Assembly: GCA_039881045.1 (NCBI GenBank)
Contig: JAYWVB010000046.1
Location: forward strand, 186,001-250,000
DNA: 64,000 bases
Reading direction: 5' to 3'
Origin: Chaetomium olivaceum
Lineage: Eukaryota > Ascomycota > Sordariomycetes > Sordariales > Chaetomiaceae
This document shows, piece after piece, positions 23,938 through 36,711 of this stretch. The notes below the pieces were generated by a model. That model was given only the letters and a program-made list of their open reading frames with translations. It did not search any database and was not told the DNA's origin. Numbering within the stretch: position 1 is the first letter of the stretch; the number at the start of each line of letters is the position of its first letter. Position numbers and translations under genes: made by a program.

Positions 23938-24875
23938 TTAGTTAAGGAGAAACGAGAGGGAGCCTTTGTCTCTCCTCTCGCCCTCGCTGTCGTGCTCGTG
24001 CTCTTGGTAGGAGTACCCAGTGCTTGGCCTCCGCCCCTTGGTCGGATACGGCTCCCAGCGGGAAGAAGAGGAGATGGAAGCCCGGCCGATGGGTGTGTTA
24101 GGTGCTGTGGTGACGTAATGGCTCCGCGGGGAGTAGTTGCTGGACTGCAAAACCTCGGATGACCGGCGGATGGGGCCCGGCCCAAACCCGTGGCTCAGGA
24201 GGGCGGGCGCAGGGAGACAGTTGCCCGTTGGTGGTGTGAGCGGAGCGGCGGCGAAGAGGAGGGGTGGTAGCGAGAAGGTGGTGGGCGAGCACGATGCCGA
24301 GGCCGGCTGGGAGAGGCTCCAGGATGAGCCGCTGTCCGACACCGGGGACGGGGGACGCTCCGAGTCGTAGGAGCGCGCTGGCGAGGACCGGGAGCGGGCC
24401 ACTTCGAAGGGGAGGTCGAGAGGGACCGGGGGAAGGATCCCGCGGCGTTCGGGAAGAGCAGCGAGTCCTAGCGATGGCGAGAGATCTTGAGGGTATGGCT
24501 GACGCTGGCTGTGTGGTTGTTCTTGGCCCGCCTCTTGCTCTTGGAGGTCTCCTTGCGTTTGGCTCCGTTCCACCAGTTCTTGATCTGGTTATCGCTGCGG
24601 TTGGTACCCAGGTTCCTGGCGATCTGTGCCCATCGCTGCCCGCTCTCGCTGACCATCCTCATGATCTGCCGCCCTTCTTCGTCCGAGATGGGAGACCGGT
24701 TGAGTCCGGGCTTCAGGTGCTGTGTGTACCGTTCCCGACACTGCTTGGCCGACCGGATGCCCATCCCCCCTGCGATCCGAGTCCAGTTCGGTCCATAAGC
24801 GGAGTGCAGTTCCAGGAGGAGAACATCCTCTTTCCCCTCCCAGTTCCGCTTGTTGAGAGCCTGTTCCGATAACAT
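23938..24875 (-). CDS. Two-repeat Myb DNA-binding protein, FlbD/RCA-1-like (frame break)
   Basis: This is a predicted nuclear transcription factor. The start MLSEQALNKRNWEGKEDVLL is followed by Myb/SANT repeat 1 (about residues 11-57, with NWTRIAGGMGIRSAKQCRER) and repeat 2 (about 60-112, with RWAQIARNLGTNRSDNQIKN), then a basic stretch and a Ser/Pro-rich tail. The R2R3-type arrangement and the CRERY...LKPGLN linker resemble fungal FlbD/RCA-1 conidiation regulators; that naming is an inference. The Myb frame meets a stop at 24468-24470, while a Ser/Pro-rich frame continues to 23938. Adding one base in the GGG at 24491-24493 joins them into 312 aa (939 nt with stop). A 36-nt intron is the only splice alternative I found and looks too short. 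The gene stands alone, with 8.7 kb and 9.6 kb of non-coding DNA on its sides, as is common for developmental regulators. Confidence 0.8.
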
Positions 24876-26570
24876 GGGTGCTGTGGTGGTGGGCGTGTTG
24901 TTGATTCAAGATGTTGTCGACCTGGGGAGGTCCACGAGTTCAAGAGCCGCGTCGACAAAGTGTTTCTGCGAGGCTAAGACAGAGGTAGGAAGTTGGTGTT
25001 GTTGGAGTAATGTACGTGTGTCAATGGTGACGATGGTAAAAATATCCAAGAGAGCACCGAGTTGTTGATGTCGAGTTCAAGTAGTGTACGGATTACCGAT
25101 GGACTGGACAGAGTTGATGAGTCGGAGGGGGTGTGAGGGGGGCGGGGGGGTCATATACACCAAGACAATCTGCATGGCGTGGGGAGAGCAATAGTGATCA
25201 GTCAGTGCAAGGCGCTCCATGCCCATGGAGACGATCGGCTGCCAGGGTCGACGACGCCCGAGGGGGTGGGCAGCAAGTGCCTAGGGCGTTCGGTTAACGC
25301 GGGCCCTGTCGACCTCGCCCGGGGTGTGGGCCTGGTCGAACCCGCCAGGGGGCCCCCAGGCGGTGCTGCCAAGCTACTCCGGGGGGGGGGAGGGAGGGAG
25401 AGGAGATGGAGGGAACACGTTACAACCCCCTGGATGCATGTTATATACCCGTATTACCGTGTACATACGTACCGTTGCCGTATGTATCTACCAGGCCAGG
25501 CCCATGCCACACGGCTAGCCCCGTCGACCAGGACATTTCTTTGGATAAGTGAAATCCGAGTACGAACGGCCCGTTGAGAAATACCTAACATGGGGAGACT
25601 CATGGAGCGGCCCAAAATGCAACGAAAACCCCAGGTGACCGGCCAAGCTGGGCTCGGCAGCACCAGCTAGATGATTGTTGCTACGTCCGACGGTCGTCGC
25701 TGTCCGTGAAAGGTATGAACGTCATCTCCCATCCCCGAGTAGAGCAGTGATTACCTCCCCTCCGCGTACGGGCTGCGCAGGTCAATCCCCAAACCAAATG
25801 TTTGTCAATTTCGCGGAATTTGTATCCATGCCGGGAGGAGCCCGACGGCCTTTCTTTTCTCACTCGGTCAGAGATATCTTTGCATCCCGAGGCGATGAAA
25901 GTGCATGCAATCTGGGGGTGCGAACAACCCGGGCCCTGGGAGCCATGGTGCCGGGAACGATGCTCCCGGATGCAGGTCATAGACATGGGACAAGAAAATT
26001 GGTGTCGACTCCCCACCTCTTGGGCAATTCCAGCAACAAAAACAGACAAAAACAGCAACGTGGGTGGTACGCTGTCAAGACCGTTCAGTTCGTCGCGCCT
26101 GAACCGCATTGAAGACGGCACGCAGCGCACCCTCGCTTCTGTATGGCACTTTCACATCAGTCGCAAGACCACGAGCTGATCGATTCATCCATGTCTTAAG
26201 GGCATATATGATAAGCGTATTATAGGCAGGGCGGACTGCTCGACAGCCCTCCGGACAGGGGCACCGAGACGGCAACGACAAGCGAAACACGCTGTCGGGT
26301 CGCATTCCCTCTCTCCTGGGCCGATCCAGCCAACCGGCCAAACCCCCCCCCCCGCGCGCGCAACCTGGGCTCGCCATGGGACGCATAATCGGTAAATGTT
26401 CAGCTGCTCGGTCGAGTCGCACATTGCTCGGTTGTCGCGCCCTTCATCTCCTCGTCAAGTGCTCACTCAGCGAAGGGCGAAGGGCGGAGGGGGTCGATCC
26501 AGCAGTTCGTTCAGTTCGTTCAATTTCGTTAAGGTCCTTGTTGTTTGGAGTTTTCTTGCTTGTTTTCCGC

Positions 26571-26600
26571 TGCTGGTAGCTGCTGGTAGCTGCTGGTAGC
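26571..26600. repeat. 10-bp tandem repeat (tgctggtagc x3)
   Basis: Three exact copies of tgctggtagc lie head to tail in non-coding DNA. Confidence 0.9.
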
Positions 26601-27011
26601 TGCCGGATCGAGGTCGTCCCAGCTCCCGACGATTCTCGAGATCCGAGGGCGGGGTTTGGGTATTATTGCGCGGCCTTCCTCTTTCTTTCTTGATCAAGTC
26701 AACCACATCACAGATCACAGCCCCGGGGACCCAGCGAGCCGGACCGTGTTGATCCTTGCGGGTGGCTTCAGCGACCCATTCACTTGGGTTCGCGGTCGGC
26801 TGAATGCACGTTCCGGGGTTTGTTCGACTCGCAACGGCGCCTAGCTTGACCTAAAACGGCGGCTGGTGCCCCGTGCACGGGAAGTCCCATGCAGACAGCA
26901 GCAGTGGCAGCAGTAGCAGCAGCAGCAGATGCAGGATCACTTCCTGTGCCAGCGACCGACAGAGCCCGGGGCGGGCGGCGAGGCTTGAGACGGTCATTTT
27001 GGTGGGGTGAC

Positions 27012-27038
27012 ATCCATCAAATCCATCAAATCCATCAA
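27012..27038. repeat. 9-bp tandem repeat (atccatcaa x3)
   Basis: Three copies of atccatcaa lie head to tail in non-coding DNA. Confidence 0.85.
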
Positions 27039-30000
27039 TCAGATGGAGAGGGACAGCAGGCGCGGCACGCTCCCGCCTCTGCGCTCGCTCGTGTTGAGTA
27101 CCACACAGTATGTAGAGTCCTGTACAGATCTGTATGTGCATACATGTAGACAAAGTAGGTCGGTCGGCAGGTAAATATGCTTGGGGTGGGTGGGACATGC
27201 GACGCACTCACCATCTTACCTAACTACCTAAAGTAATAAAGTAGTACAGTACGGCTCTGGTTAGGTATGTAACATGCAGCTGCTTGTACACTGGAGAAAG
27301 CCATCTCTTCAAAGTCTGAATTGGGCGCACTAACAATTCAGACTAACGAGGTCTCGATCAAACTGTCTGCGGGGGAATCTGCATTAGGTGTTCTCCTCGT
27401 GGTCAGGCAGGGGAGTGGGTTTCTTCTTTTTAATTCTCCGAAGAAAAAAACGGGCGATAGTTTGGTTTTAGTGTACGGAATAGCTCGTGGCCGTGGAGAG
27501 GGCGGGCGTGGAATTCTCCATCGTTTCTTCTCCATCCAGCAACTTGCAGTGGGCGAACCTTCCATCCACATGTCTCATGTCTCATCAAACGCCATGTTTG
27601 CTCTTTCTTTCTTTGCCCAGTAGGGCGGGGTCCCGGGCGGTCAGTTATCATTCTCCATTCTCCATTCTCGCACTGGCACTGCCTGAAACTGCACCGTAAC
27701 CAAGCTGGGCACGCTGGCACGTCAGCCACAAAAACCCAAAGAAGCTCTCCGCAATCTCGCTCCCCCTTGCACAACCAAAATCTGGTGTCGTTTCAGGACT
27801 TGCAACCCACAAGGCCCAAATCTTCGATCGAGTCACCTGAGCCCCCCCGACTCCTCTCGATGCAACACAACAAAGAGCACGAAACCCCCATGCCGCCAAG
27901 CACCAAGCCACAGTTCGCACAGTTCGTTCGACCCACTCGGCCACACCCTGCCATTCTTGTTTGCGCCCTCTTGCACCTCTTGCACACTTCCAGCAAGTCC
28001 AGAGGTCGCCGTCGCCCAGCTTGTCACATCTCCAACCATCGCTGTGATTGCCGGATCGTGATAGCTAAGGTACCTACAAAGTTAGGTATGTATGTAGATG
28101 GGGCTACTGTGGATGGGGACCACCCGCGGCCACCTACCGAGCCAAGCTGCGTGCTTTCGTTCGTCTCGTGCAGCTTGCCTGCATGATCGTCCCGTTCGCC
28201 CTGACATCCCTATTCGCCAGCACACCGTCGTCGCCGTCTCTCCTGGGACAGACTGCACCCTGCACACCGATACAGCAGCAAGCGGATCGAGCTGGCGGCG
28301 AATCGTCAGGCCACACGTTTTTTCTTTGTTCGCCCTTCAAGATTGCACGCGGGGTTAGGTCATTCTGCTCATCGCTCGCCCCGTGAAATGCCTCGGGAAC
28401 AATCACTGTGTCGGCATTCGACTCCATCTCTCCAATATCAAGCGTTTACCAACAATCTTACGAAATGTTGCGACAACGAGGACTCGCTGATGGATACCGG
28501 TCTCAATGGGTCGCATGGTGGTGGGTTGGCGTTCGGAACAAACGCCGGTACATACAAATCGTCCTTGACGGCCAATCCGGGCAAGCCTTGTCTGTTAGGG
28601 TGCCGGCAGCTCGGGCACCACATGTGGCTAAAGCCCGAATCGGCGACCTGGGACCGGGAAGAGGTGGGATCCGCCCGTTAGCGTTGACGCAAAAAACCGT
28701 TGTCACACAGCGCCGGGTCGGGGGCATCCAATCATGCGAAACAGATCTTCAGTGGCGCACCCTGCCCGATGGCCGGGAGGCCCTGCCGGTACGTACCTGA
28801 GCCGTTAACCGTTCCTGGAGAAATCTAGCGAAGATTCAGCTGGCTCCTGGACGCCTCGGCATCCCAATCAGGAATCCCTCACACCTCTCGCACCGGGATG
28901 AATGGTCCAGCGAGCCCAGGACGATGGCCGGCTTCCCCCCTTGCCGCTGTATGTATGTAATTACCGCCCTGTTACTGTTACCCTCTGACACGGAAAGATT
29001 GCCCTCTGGGCTCCTGGGCTCTGGGCGCCCCCCCTGAGCTTGTTGGAAGGACCCTTGCGGGGATGATGGTGTCGTTCCCCTTTTCTCCGCTGGGGAGCCC
29101 CCTCGGTGACAGGGCTCCAGGGCTTCCAGAGGACGCGATGCAACCTCCGTCCTTTTTCGGACATCCACTCAGTCATGTAAGTGAAATCCTTCCAAGCAAT
29201 ACCAGGTAATAACGCATCCCATATCGACCCGGGTCTCAAAATAGAAGGACGCAATCCGATCATGATCTCATCGTTCAATGTCAGGTGGGTGGGTGAAGCA
29301 GCACACTCCAGATCGTGAATCTGGTAAAGTCTCCCGTACAGTAACATCACTGTGTATATGCGCGGCTGAGGTAGACTACGGGTATTCGTTCGGGTACGGC
29401 TTCAACACATCGTCTCACTTTGCATGAATGGCCAGCAAACGGCTTCTCAACGTCATGAAGCACGAAGAAACGAGAAAATAATCACCCCCCTTCGTTTCTC
29501 ATCGATCGCCCTGCTGCTCACTCCACGATTCCCCACTCCGGAAGCCACAAATTGGCCGATGCAGGCGCCAATACCGCCATGTCAGTTTTTCTGCTGTCCC
29601 GGCCATTCCATTGGATCGACAAGCCAGCGTCAGATCCCTGTCCAGCTCAAACCCAGAGCCGCCTGGAGACGGGATGTGAGCGGCAAGTAAAAAATCCCCC
29701 CCGTCTTCCGAACCAGGGCGGAGAGCAGAGCGCCTGGCAAACGATACACACAAGCAATGAGAAAAGGTGCCACTTCCAGCTGCCGGCCTGAGCCGTTTCA
29801 CCTTCCGTTTCCCAGGGCAGCAGGCAAGGCCCTTGTTTCTTCCGTGTGGTGTAACTCCGGACACACCCCAGGCTGATCAGTCGTCAAGGAACGAGGTGCA
29901 TCTCCTCTTGGCTGTTCATCAGCGCCGCCCCCGAGCTCATGGCCGTTGAATGTGTGTGTGTGTGCACCAAGGCTGTCCCTGCCTCACTCATTGGCAGAGA

Positions 30001-31695
30001 AATGCCCTCATCCAGCTGGGTCCGCCCGGCACGCCCCCGGCCCTGAGACATCTGAGTAGCCGTGCTCAACGGTCAGTGGATGACATACAGACCGGTACGC
30101 CTCGAAAGAGGTGAAGCGAGGAACTTGATCCACCCAGCGGCTGGCTTGGGACCGCGAGATGGTCGAATATCAAACCCGTCTTCCCCATGAGGAAAATGCT
30201 CCTCGATCGTGGGCAGCTGAGTTGGCCCGCTTCCCTGGTCTGAAGATTGTGATTGCCCTCATCGAGAGTCGGCATCGAGCTTGTCCTGTCGGTTCCCCAG
30301 TCAGCTGTAGTGTCGTGACCGGCCTCGACGGCTCCGACCCTGTTTACTTTTGTGACGTGGCTCATGCGGTTTGAACCTCCGGTGCATGGATACGCCCGCG
30401 GACCTTCTCGCCCGCCCCTCCCCCACTCTATTCCCTCTTCCCAGGCTGGCCAAAGGGAGCGGCCAGCCCAGTTCTTCGAGGCACGGAACATTGGCATTCC
30501 GTGACCTGCCGTTCTCTCTAAGCAAGCAACCCGGAGTTGAAGCCGGCCTTGCTCCGCTAAGGCGGCCAGCGTCAGCGTATCATTCATAGGCCGGCGCATG
30601 GGGCGGGTCCCAGTGATGTAATTAACTCTCTTGTTGTCTTAGATCTATGTAGTTAGTTATCCCCTTGCTCCGCTTGACCGCTTTGCCATGCTTGCTCTGG
30701 GAGGGTTACAGTGCTGCTTCAGCCCATCTCACATCCAGTAGCCATGAAGAGGGCAGCAATCAAGCCCTCCTCTTTCAGCAAGAAAGCCCCTTTCTCAGCC
30801 GTTCACGGCCAGCATCTCAGCTCGGCTCAGCAAGATCGATGACACCCGGAGTTCCCGCCCGCAACCCTGGGGCACAGCTACAGAGTTCAAGCCTTCCATC
30901 AAGAACGAGGCTGCCCCAAGATCATACCCAATTCACCGCTCTGCCCTATCATCACCCCTCTTCTTGCCCATCTCCAAAAAGTCCCGGCCCTCACCCGACG
31001 ACCATCCACCCAACCCAGTCCACACAAAAGTCCACACCACATATACCATGTAGTCAAACGTGCATCCGAGATCCCCCCCCCAATGTCTCACCTCATCCTC
31101 GGCTCTCTCTGCCAGCACACGCACCCATCCAGTCGTAGCACAGACAGACAGGCCCGTGGCGTGAAACCCAACAGCACGGGCACCTGTCACAGCCCGGTTG
31201 AGGTGACTCGGCAACAAAAACCCATGCACACACACATACACAGGCCAAGAAACACCCGAGCCATTGGGATGGCGAGGAATCAGAGACATGCAGATAGGCA
31301 AGGTGGTATACTATGTAGCAAGCAAAAAAGGGGGCCGGAAAACGGGGGAAGCGGATAGGTAATTCAAGGAAGGGAGGGGAGGTGTTGTGGGTGGTTACTG
31401 AGGAGAGAGAGCAAGGGAGTGCCCGTCTTGGGACGTACACATACGTACATGCAGAGGTACATACCTACCTACCTTTTCCCCCCTGGACGGTGCGGTCTGG
31501 GGGTCTAGCCTCCGAGCGTTGGTATGTAATTGTTCCCGAACCTGAACAGCACGCCACTGCATCTAACGGGGAAGAGAGGTATTCGTAAGCACCTTGTTCC
31601 TCCCTTCCCCTCCCTCCCCCGTCCATAGCCAGCCAGCCAGCCCAGCTCGCTCGCTCGCGCGTTAACGGTCCCGGCTTCGGCGTCCACTCCCTCCA

Positions 31696-31716
31696 CCCCC
31701 CCCCCCCCCCCCCCCT
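31696..31716. repeat. Poly-C run of 21 bases
   Basis: An uninterrupted run of 21 C (poly-G on the - strand) in non-coding, CT-rich DNA. Its true length is uncertain because other homopolymers in this window appear miscounted. On the G strand such a run could form quadruplex-like structure. Confidence 0.9.
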
Positions 31717-34453
31717 CTTCCAGCCCACGGACAGCACCCTGCTCCGTGCTCGCGTGCTGGGCTGTCCCGTTTTCGTTTTTTCTCCTTCCCCTCCTGGAGC
31801 GCGCGCATACACAGTATGCCTCTTCAGGCTTCGGTATCGGCGTCTAACTAACACACCTAGCGCGTCGGTCGGCCTAGCGGCAGGCAGGGATAGGGATGGG
31901 ATGGGATGTGGATGGGATGGGATGGGACAAAAGAAAAAAAGGGGGGCCACATACGGCTTTTCCATCTACACGGCTTAGTTAGTCCCAAGACGGGCGCCAG
32001 ACGGCTAGTGTGCCGGCAACGGCTAGCTAGTCAACCAACGGGCATCGGGCAGCAAAGCAAAGATGTCACCATGTGGTGTGTGTGTGGGCTTGTCACGAAC
32101 GGTGGGTGGGCCTGGTTAGTCAGTGGCCTAGTGGGAGAGGGGGGAAAAAGAAAAAAATGGTTCTTATGCGCTTGCTGGGGAGTGGGAAGGGACGGGGTTG
32201 CCGTTCGTTAGAATGGACGTCTCACTTGCCACTTTCCCCTTTTCCCACCAGTCAGTGTCAGTGTTTTTAGTTACGTTACCTTACTTACACCTTACACTCA
32301 CCCCCCCTCCCCTTCTTTTCTCTTTTCACCTTCCATGATGGATGGATGGGATGGATGGGTGGATGGGGGGTTCCCTTGCTGGGACGTTTACCCGCTCCTG
32401 GCCAACCGGGGGACAGGCCGCGCCCACACACACCTTGGACGAGATAGACAGATGGACGGGAGTTGTCTTGGGGGGTTCTGGCCTGTTCTGTTGCCGAGAT
32501 ACGAACGTCTCATATGCAGCTGGTTGCTTCTTCTCCCCTTTCTTGCATTGATATGATCTGATATGATGACGATAGTGATACGGGCCTAGTGGGACAGGTA
32601 CCCCTTGTCCAGTGTTCGGTACGATGAGGTGGCTGCGTTGGTTTCCGATATCTCGGTTGCACGGGGCAAGCTCACCTCCTCCTTCCTTTCTTGCTCCTCT
32701 CTGCGTCGGGCATGTGGGAGCGGCGGTTGAAGATTGGGGACCATCGGCAACCTCGTCTCCAAGCGATGGCCTTTGGCAGGACGACGGCATATCTTCCCGT
32801 CCTGAATGGGCCGGGGAACGGTTTAGCTTCTGCCGCCCGCGTCTAGATCGGTTGGGCACAGTCAACCGAGAAGGGAGATCGCTCGCAAACTCCATACCGA
32901 AACCGCATATCCACGCGGCCTACCAGGACACACCGTCCTTTTTTCTTCTGCCCTGCAAGGCGATTGTTGTTGCTGGAGATCGAGGACCAAGGCGGTTCAT
33001 CGAGGCGTGTGAGACATGGCGCCGAACGAGCCGCGGATCGGAGTCGAAATCCTAGTGTCATGCCTTGGTAATCCTTACAAACCCCCCATCAACATATCAG
33101 GCCCATACGCAGTAGTGAATGTTTCACTCGTCGATGAGGCGAGCTGAAACGGCATTCCTGCCCCATGAGCAGAAGAAAAACGAATCCAACCACCCTTTCC
33201 CAGCCCACCGCCTAGGGCAGACAAGGTTGCCGCGGACGGCGGTGTGTATGTGTCTCTTGAATATGTGCGTGACAGCCCTGCCGGAGCTGACCCAACTAAT
33301 TCCGCATGAAAAAACTTAAACTTCCTTTTCCTTTCGTCCCTCTACCGTACCGTCCTTACCGTCCTTACCGCGGTGATACCACACCCACCCCCTTCGGGGA
33401 CCACTCTAACAACCTCCAAAAGTAACCCCCGGCCTTCCCCCCGGGCAGTAACGTCAAGGACAAAAGGCCAACGGCCGGCCGTGGTTGGCCAGACGGGGAG
33501 ATTGCGACCTGACCGCTTCGCAGCTGAACGGGACGGGGAGGGAGACCGGGGAAGGAAAGAGAAGGATCGGGAGATGGCATCATCAACGGACACATGGCAT
33601 GGTGGAGAGAGAGTGTGTTAGTTCGTTTGTTTTGTGGGTGGAGTGGTGTGCAAAAAAGGGGGTATGTGGTTGTGGTGTGGAATGAGGCAGAGGCTGAGGC
33701 TGGCTGAAAGTGTCTCTCTCTTGGCCCCTTTTTTTTCAGGCCGGGTTTTCACATTTCCTGATTCACCGCTCTGCAGTAGGGGTGTTAGTGACTGGCCGTG
33801 GGCGATGGAGTTGGGCAGGAAGCCGTGTCCAGAGGGTTGGAGGACTCGTAACGGATGTGCTGGTGGGTGATCTCTTGTCGTGGGTAGGCGACAGCTCGAG
33901 AAGGAGGAGGCCAGGGGCTGCAAGGACAAGTGCCGACCTTCTTACTGTCGCCCCCGAACGGCCTTCCGAGTTGGTATCTACACCTAGCACCCCTTTCCCG
34001 TACTTTAGAAGTGTCGCCGAACATCGGGGTCAAAGTCAACCTGCATTACTGTGTAAACCAGGCCGTACTGTTTCCTCGCTGACAGCGGTGAAACGGAGCT
34101 GGCGAGGCTCCAGAATCTGGCCCACGCCGCAGCAGCGGTTCAAGAGAACAATTCAAGAGGTCACTAAATGACAGGACAGGAGAGATCAGCAGAAGTGAGT
34201 TTCCATTCTTCACAATCGCTGCTAATACGCATTCGCTTGCTCTCCGTTAGCCATACATCGCTGTCAGAACACACAAAGTTCTGCCCTGTGCCATGCCGTG
34301 AACATGTATGCACATGTACCCAAGGAGTAGATACTGCTGGAAGAGATACTGTTGAAAGGCCCAGCTTGATACTCTCCCAAGGCCACCTTTGCCTTGCCGT
34401 GCGGGAGAAGCCCGAGTGCCCTACCGTCTCTCGTACGAAGCATAATATATTTG

Positions 34454-36084
34454 TTAAGCACTGCCCTCTCCTCGCCCAAGGTCGCTGTTACTGCCCTCGA
34501 GTGCGCCATCACTGCCATCGATATCCTCACCAACCCATCTCACTGTATTCGTGGAAGTCGAATGGCTGATCGAACTGGAGCTCGAGTCTGACGGCGGCGC
34601 GGCGGGTACACCGCCTTCACTGTCAGCTACCATGCTTCGAAGCCCCGACAAGGCTGAAAACAACCTGTTGGTTTCTGCCTGAGTCGGGGCTTTGCCTCCC
34701 GTAGATGGCTCGAGTGGAGGAGTGTAGAGATTAGGAGAAAAAAGAGGAGAAGTGACAGATAAAACCTCATCGCCCCCTTTGTCGAACGAATAGCACCTAC
34801 GCCGCTCTTTCTTGTCGGTTGGCTGGGCCAGCAGAGCCTCTTGATGCCTGGACTGGCTGGTTGTGATCGTTAACCGCGGTAAATCCCCCTTGCCCTTGCC
34901 CTCGCGCTGGTCTTTGCGGAGCCGGTCACTTGACTCTGACGACGCAGGCTGTTTCTTTCCCTTCTTCAGGCCGCCCTTCGATTTGCCGAATAGACTGAAA
35001 GAGGACTGAGTCGACTCGACCTCTGTGTCGGGTGACGAATCTGAGGATGATGTCGATTCGTTATCCGTCGACAGAGAAGACCGAGATTCGAAGCTGGGCC
35101 TGAGACTTGACTGGACAACGTCCTCTGCAGTGGCATACTCCGGCGCCGTCTCGATAAAAACATCTTGACTTACGATGCGATTAGAAGATCCTTGGCTTCT
35201 TAGAGTGTCCCTGAGGATATCATGGGGTTCGGGAGCGCCACCTGGGTGAACGAAGACCGGAGCAGCCCTAACTCGTCCTTCTCGGCGTTGGTGGCGGGCC
35301 AAGCACTCCTCAAACTCGCGCTGTTCCACAATACGGCTTAAGGCAACATCGTTGTCGGAATCAAGAATCCTTGGAATTGCGGCTGGGTGCCATTAGCATT
35401 CAGAGCGTGAGTTCAACCCGGTGTAAACCTACACAATGTCCTGTAGCTGCTCGTGGCTTCGGCAAGGTCGAGTGGTTCCTCCTCGTCTTCGGGCGGCGCC
35501 TGCTCTCCCTTGGCGGCGTCTTGATGCTGGAAGTCGTGCAACCGCTTCAACCTAGCGTGGAACCGTTTGCTTCCGACGCGGTCGACGAGGCTCCCGTGGC
35601 GGGCGAGGGCGACGCTGGCCACGCCGTCCTTGCTCTCCTTGGCCAGGGCGAGCTCGAGCCGCTTGACCTCTGCCTTGTAGGCCTCGCCGGTCTCGATCCA
35701 CTCCTCTGTCATGCCGCGGAACTGCTCCAGCTCCCTCTCTCGCAGATCCTTTATTTCGGCGAGCTTCCCCTCAGTCTCTCGTAGCTTCCGCGTGAGGTGG
35801 TAGAAACCCTCGATGAGGGATAGGATGCAGGAGTGGTAACTACAACGGGTATGTCAGCACCAACCCAGCCCATCAACCCAGTCCATCCATTCCACGAAGA
35901 ACCAAAACAAGAAAGAAAAGGACAATAGAAAATCAAGAACTCACGTCGGATCCAACCTCTCCCCCGCCCCCATCCTTCCCATAACACTACTCAACATCTC
36001 CGCCATCTGCATAAGATTCGGATTATGCCACGGCTCACCAGCACCAGCACCAGCGCCAGCACCGACCTCCTTCCCACCACCAGC

Positions 36085-36115
<31 letters not shown>

Positions 36116-36711
36116 CCACCACTACGCCCACTCCCACTCCTACTCCTCGCCCCGCTCTCATACCCACCCCCGTCCGAAGCAGCGCAATAATCAACATCAG
36201 TCAGCGGCAGCATCGACAGCGACGCGGGCGTGCGTATCGTCTCGCGCTCGCGCTCTGCTCCCCACCCCAACCCAGACCCCGATCCTGCCCCCGACCCTGC
36301 CCCCGATCCTGACATAGACCCCGACCCCGACCACGACCCGGCCGCCATCGCGTCCAGCGTCGACGACGAGCCATGTCCACCAAGCCCACCGCCGCCGCTT
36401 CGGTTGGCGCCGCTGCTGCTGCTCTTAAGGCTGAGGAAGCTGGAGACGGTGCGGAGGGTGGCGCCGGCGGATTTGCGGTGGTGGTGGTGGTGGGTGCGGG
36501 TTGGCGGGGAGCCGGTGGTGGGGGAGTCGCTGGGGGTGGTTGAGATGGGGGTGGGGACGTGGTGGAAGGTGTGGCGGGTTTGGAGGGAGGGTGGTTGTGA
36601 CGGTGGTTGTGATGGTGGTTGTTGTTGTTGCTGTTGTTGTTTTGCGAGGTTGCTGCTGCTGGAGCGGCCGAAGGTGCGGAACCAGCTTGTGTTGGGGTTG
36701 TTGTCGGTCAT
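34454..36711 (-). CDS. Unrecognised coiled-coil protein, 700 aa (3 exons)
   Basis: I do not recognise a named family. Exons (- strand) are 36711-35945, 35839-35433 and 35382-34454. The introns of 105 and 50 nt have GTGAGT and GTAGGT donors, and the total is exactly 701 codons with stop, which supports the model. The start follows CAAAACAACC, a good fungal context. Residues 1-255 are low-complexity: Gln, then Ser/Thr/Pro, then a long Gly/Ala run (the CCA-type repeat at 36086-36123). Residues ~260-370 are a charged helix (HLTRKLRETEGKLAEIKDLR) predicted to form a coiled coil. A conserved-looking block begins at ALSRIVEQREFEECLARHQR. The tail is Ser-rich and acidic with a KKGKK patch. No signal peptide or membrane segment is seen. 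A cytoskeletal or scaffold role is only a guess. Confidence 0.8.
36086..36123. repeat. CCA/CAC trinucleotide repeat encoding poly-Gly
   Basis: An uninterrupted CCA-type run that encodes a glycine run on the - strand in exon 1 of the coiled-coil protein gene. It is flanked by imperfect caccag units, so the coding repeat is likely to vary in length between strains. Confidence 0.85.

Larger units (their letters stand above)
24876..34453. other. 9.6 kb gene-poor region upstream of the Myb gene
   Basis: No gene is supported. The part next to 24875 is the Myb promoter and leader. The remainder has short two-strand frames without domains, several tandem repeats, a long poly-C run near 31.7 kb and pyrimidine-rich tracts. 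The right end, near 34.2-34.45 kb, is probably the 3' untranslated region of the next - strand gene. Confidence 0.45.

Noticed and set aside
34264..34592. Small frames just beyond the 3' end of the coiled-coil protein gene
   Set aside because: They overlap the real gene's end or its 3' flank on the opposite strand and have no coding features.
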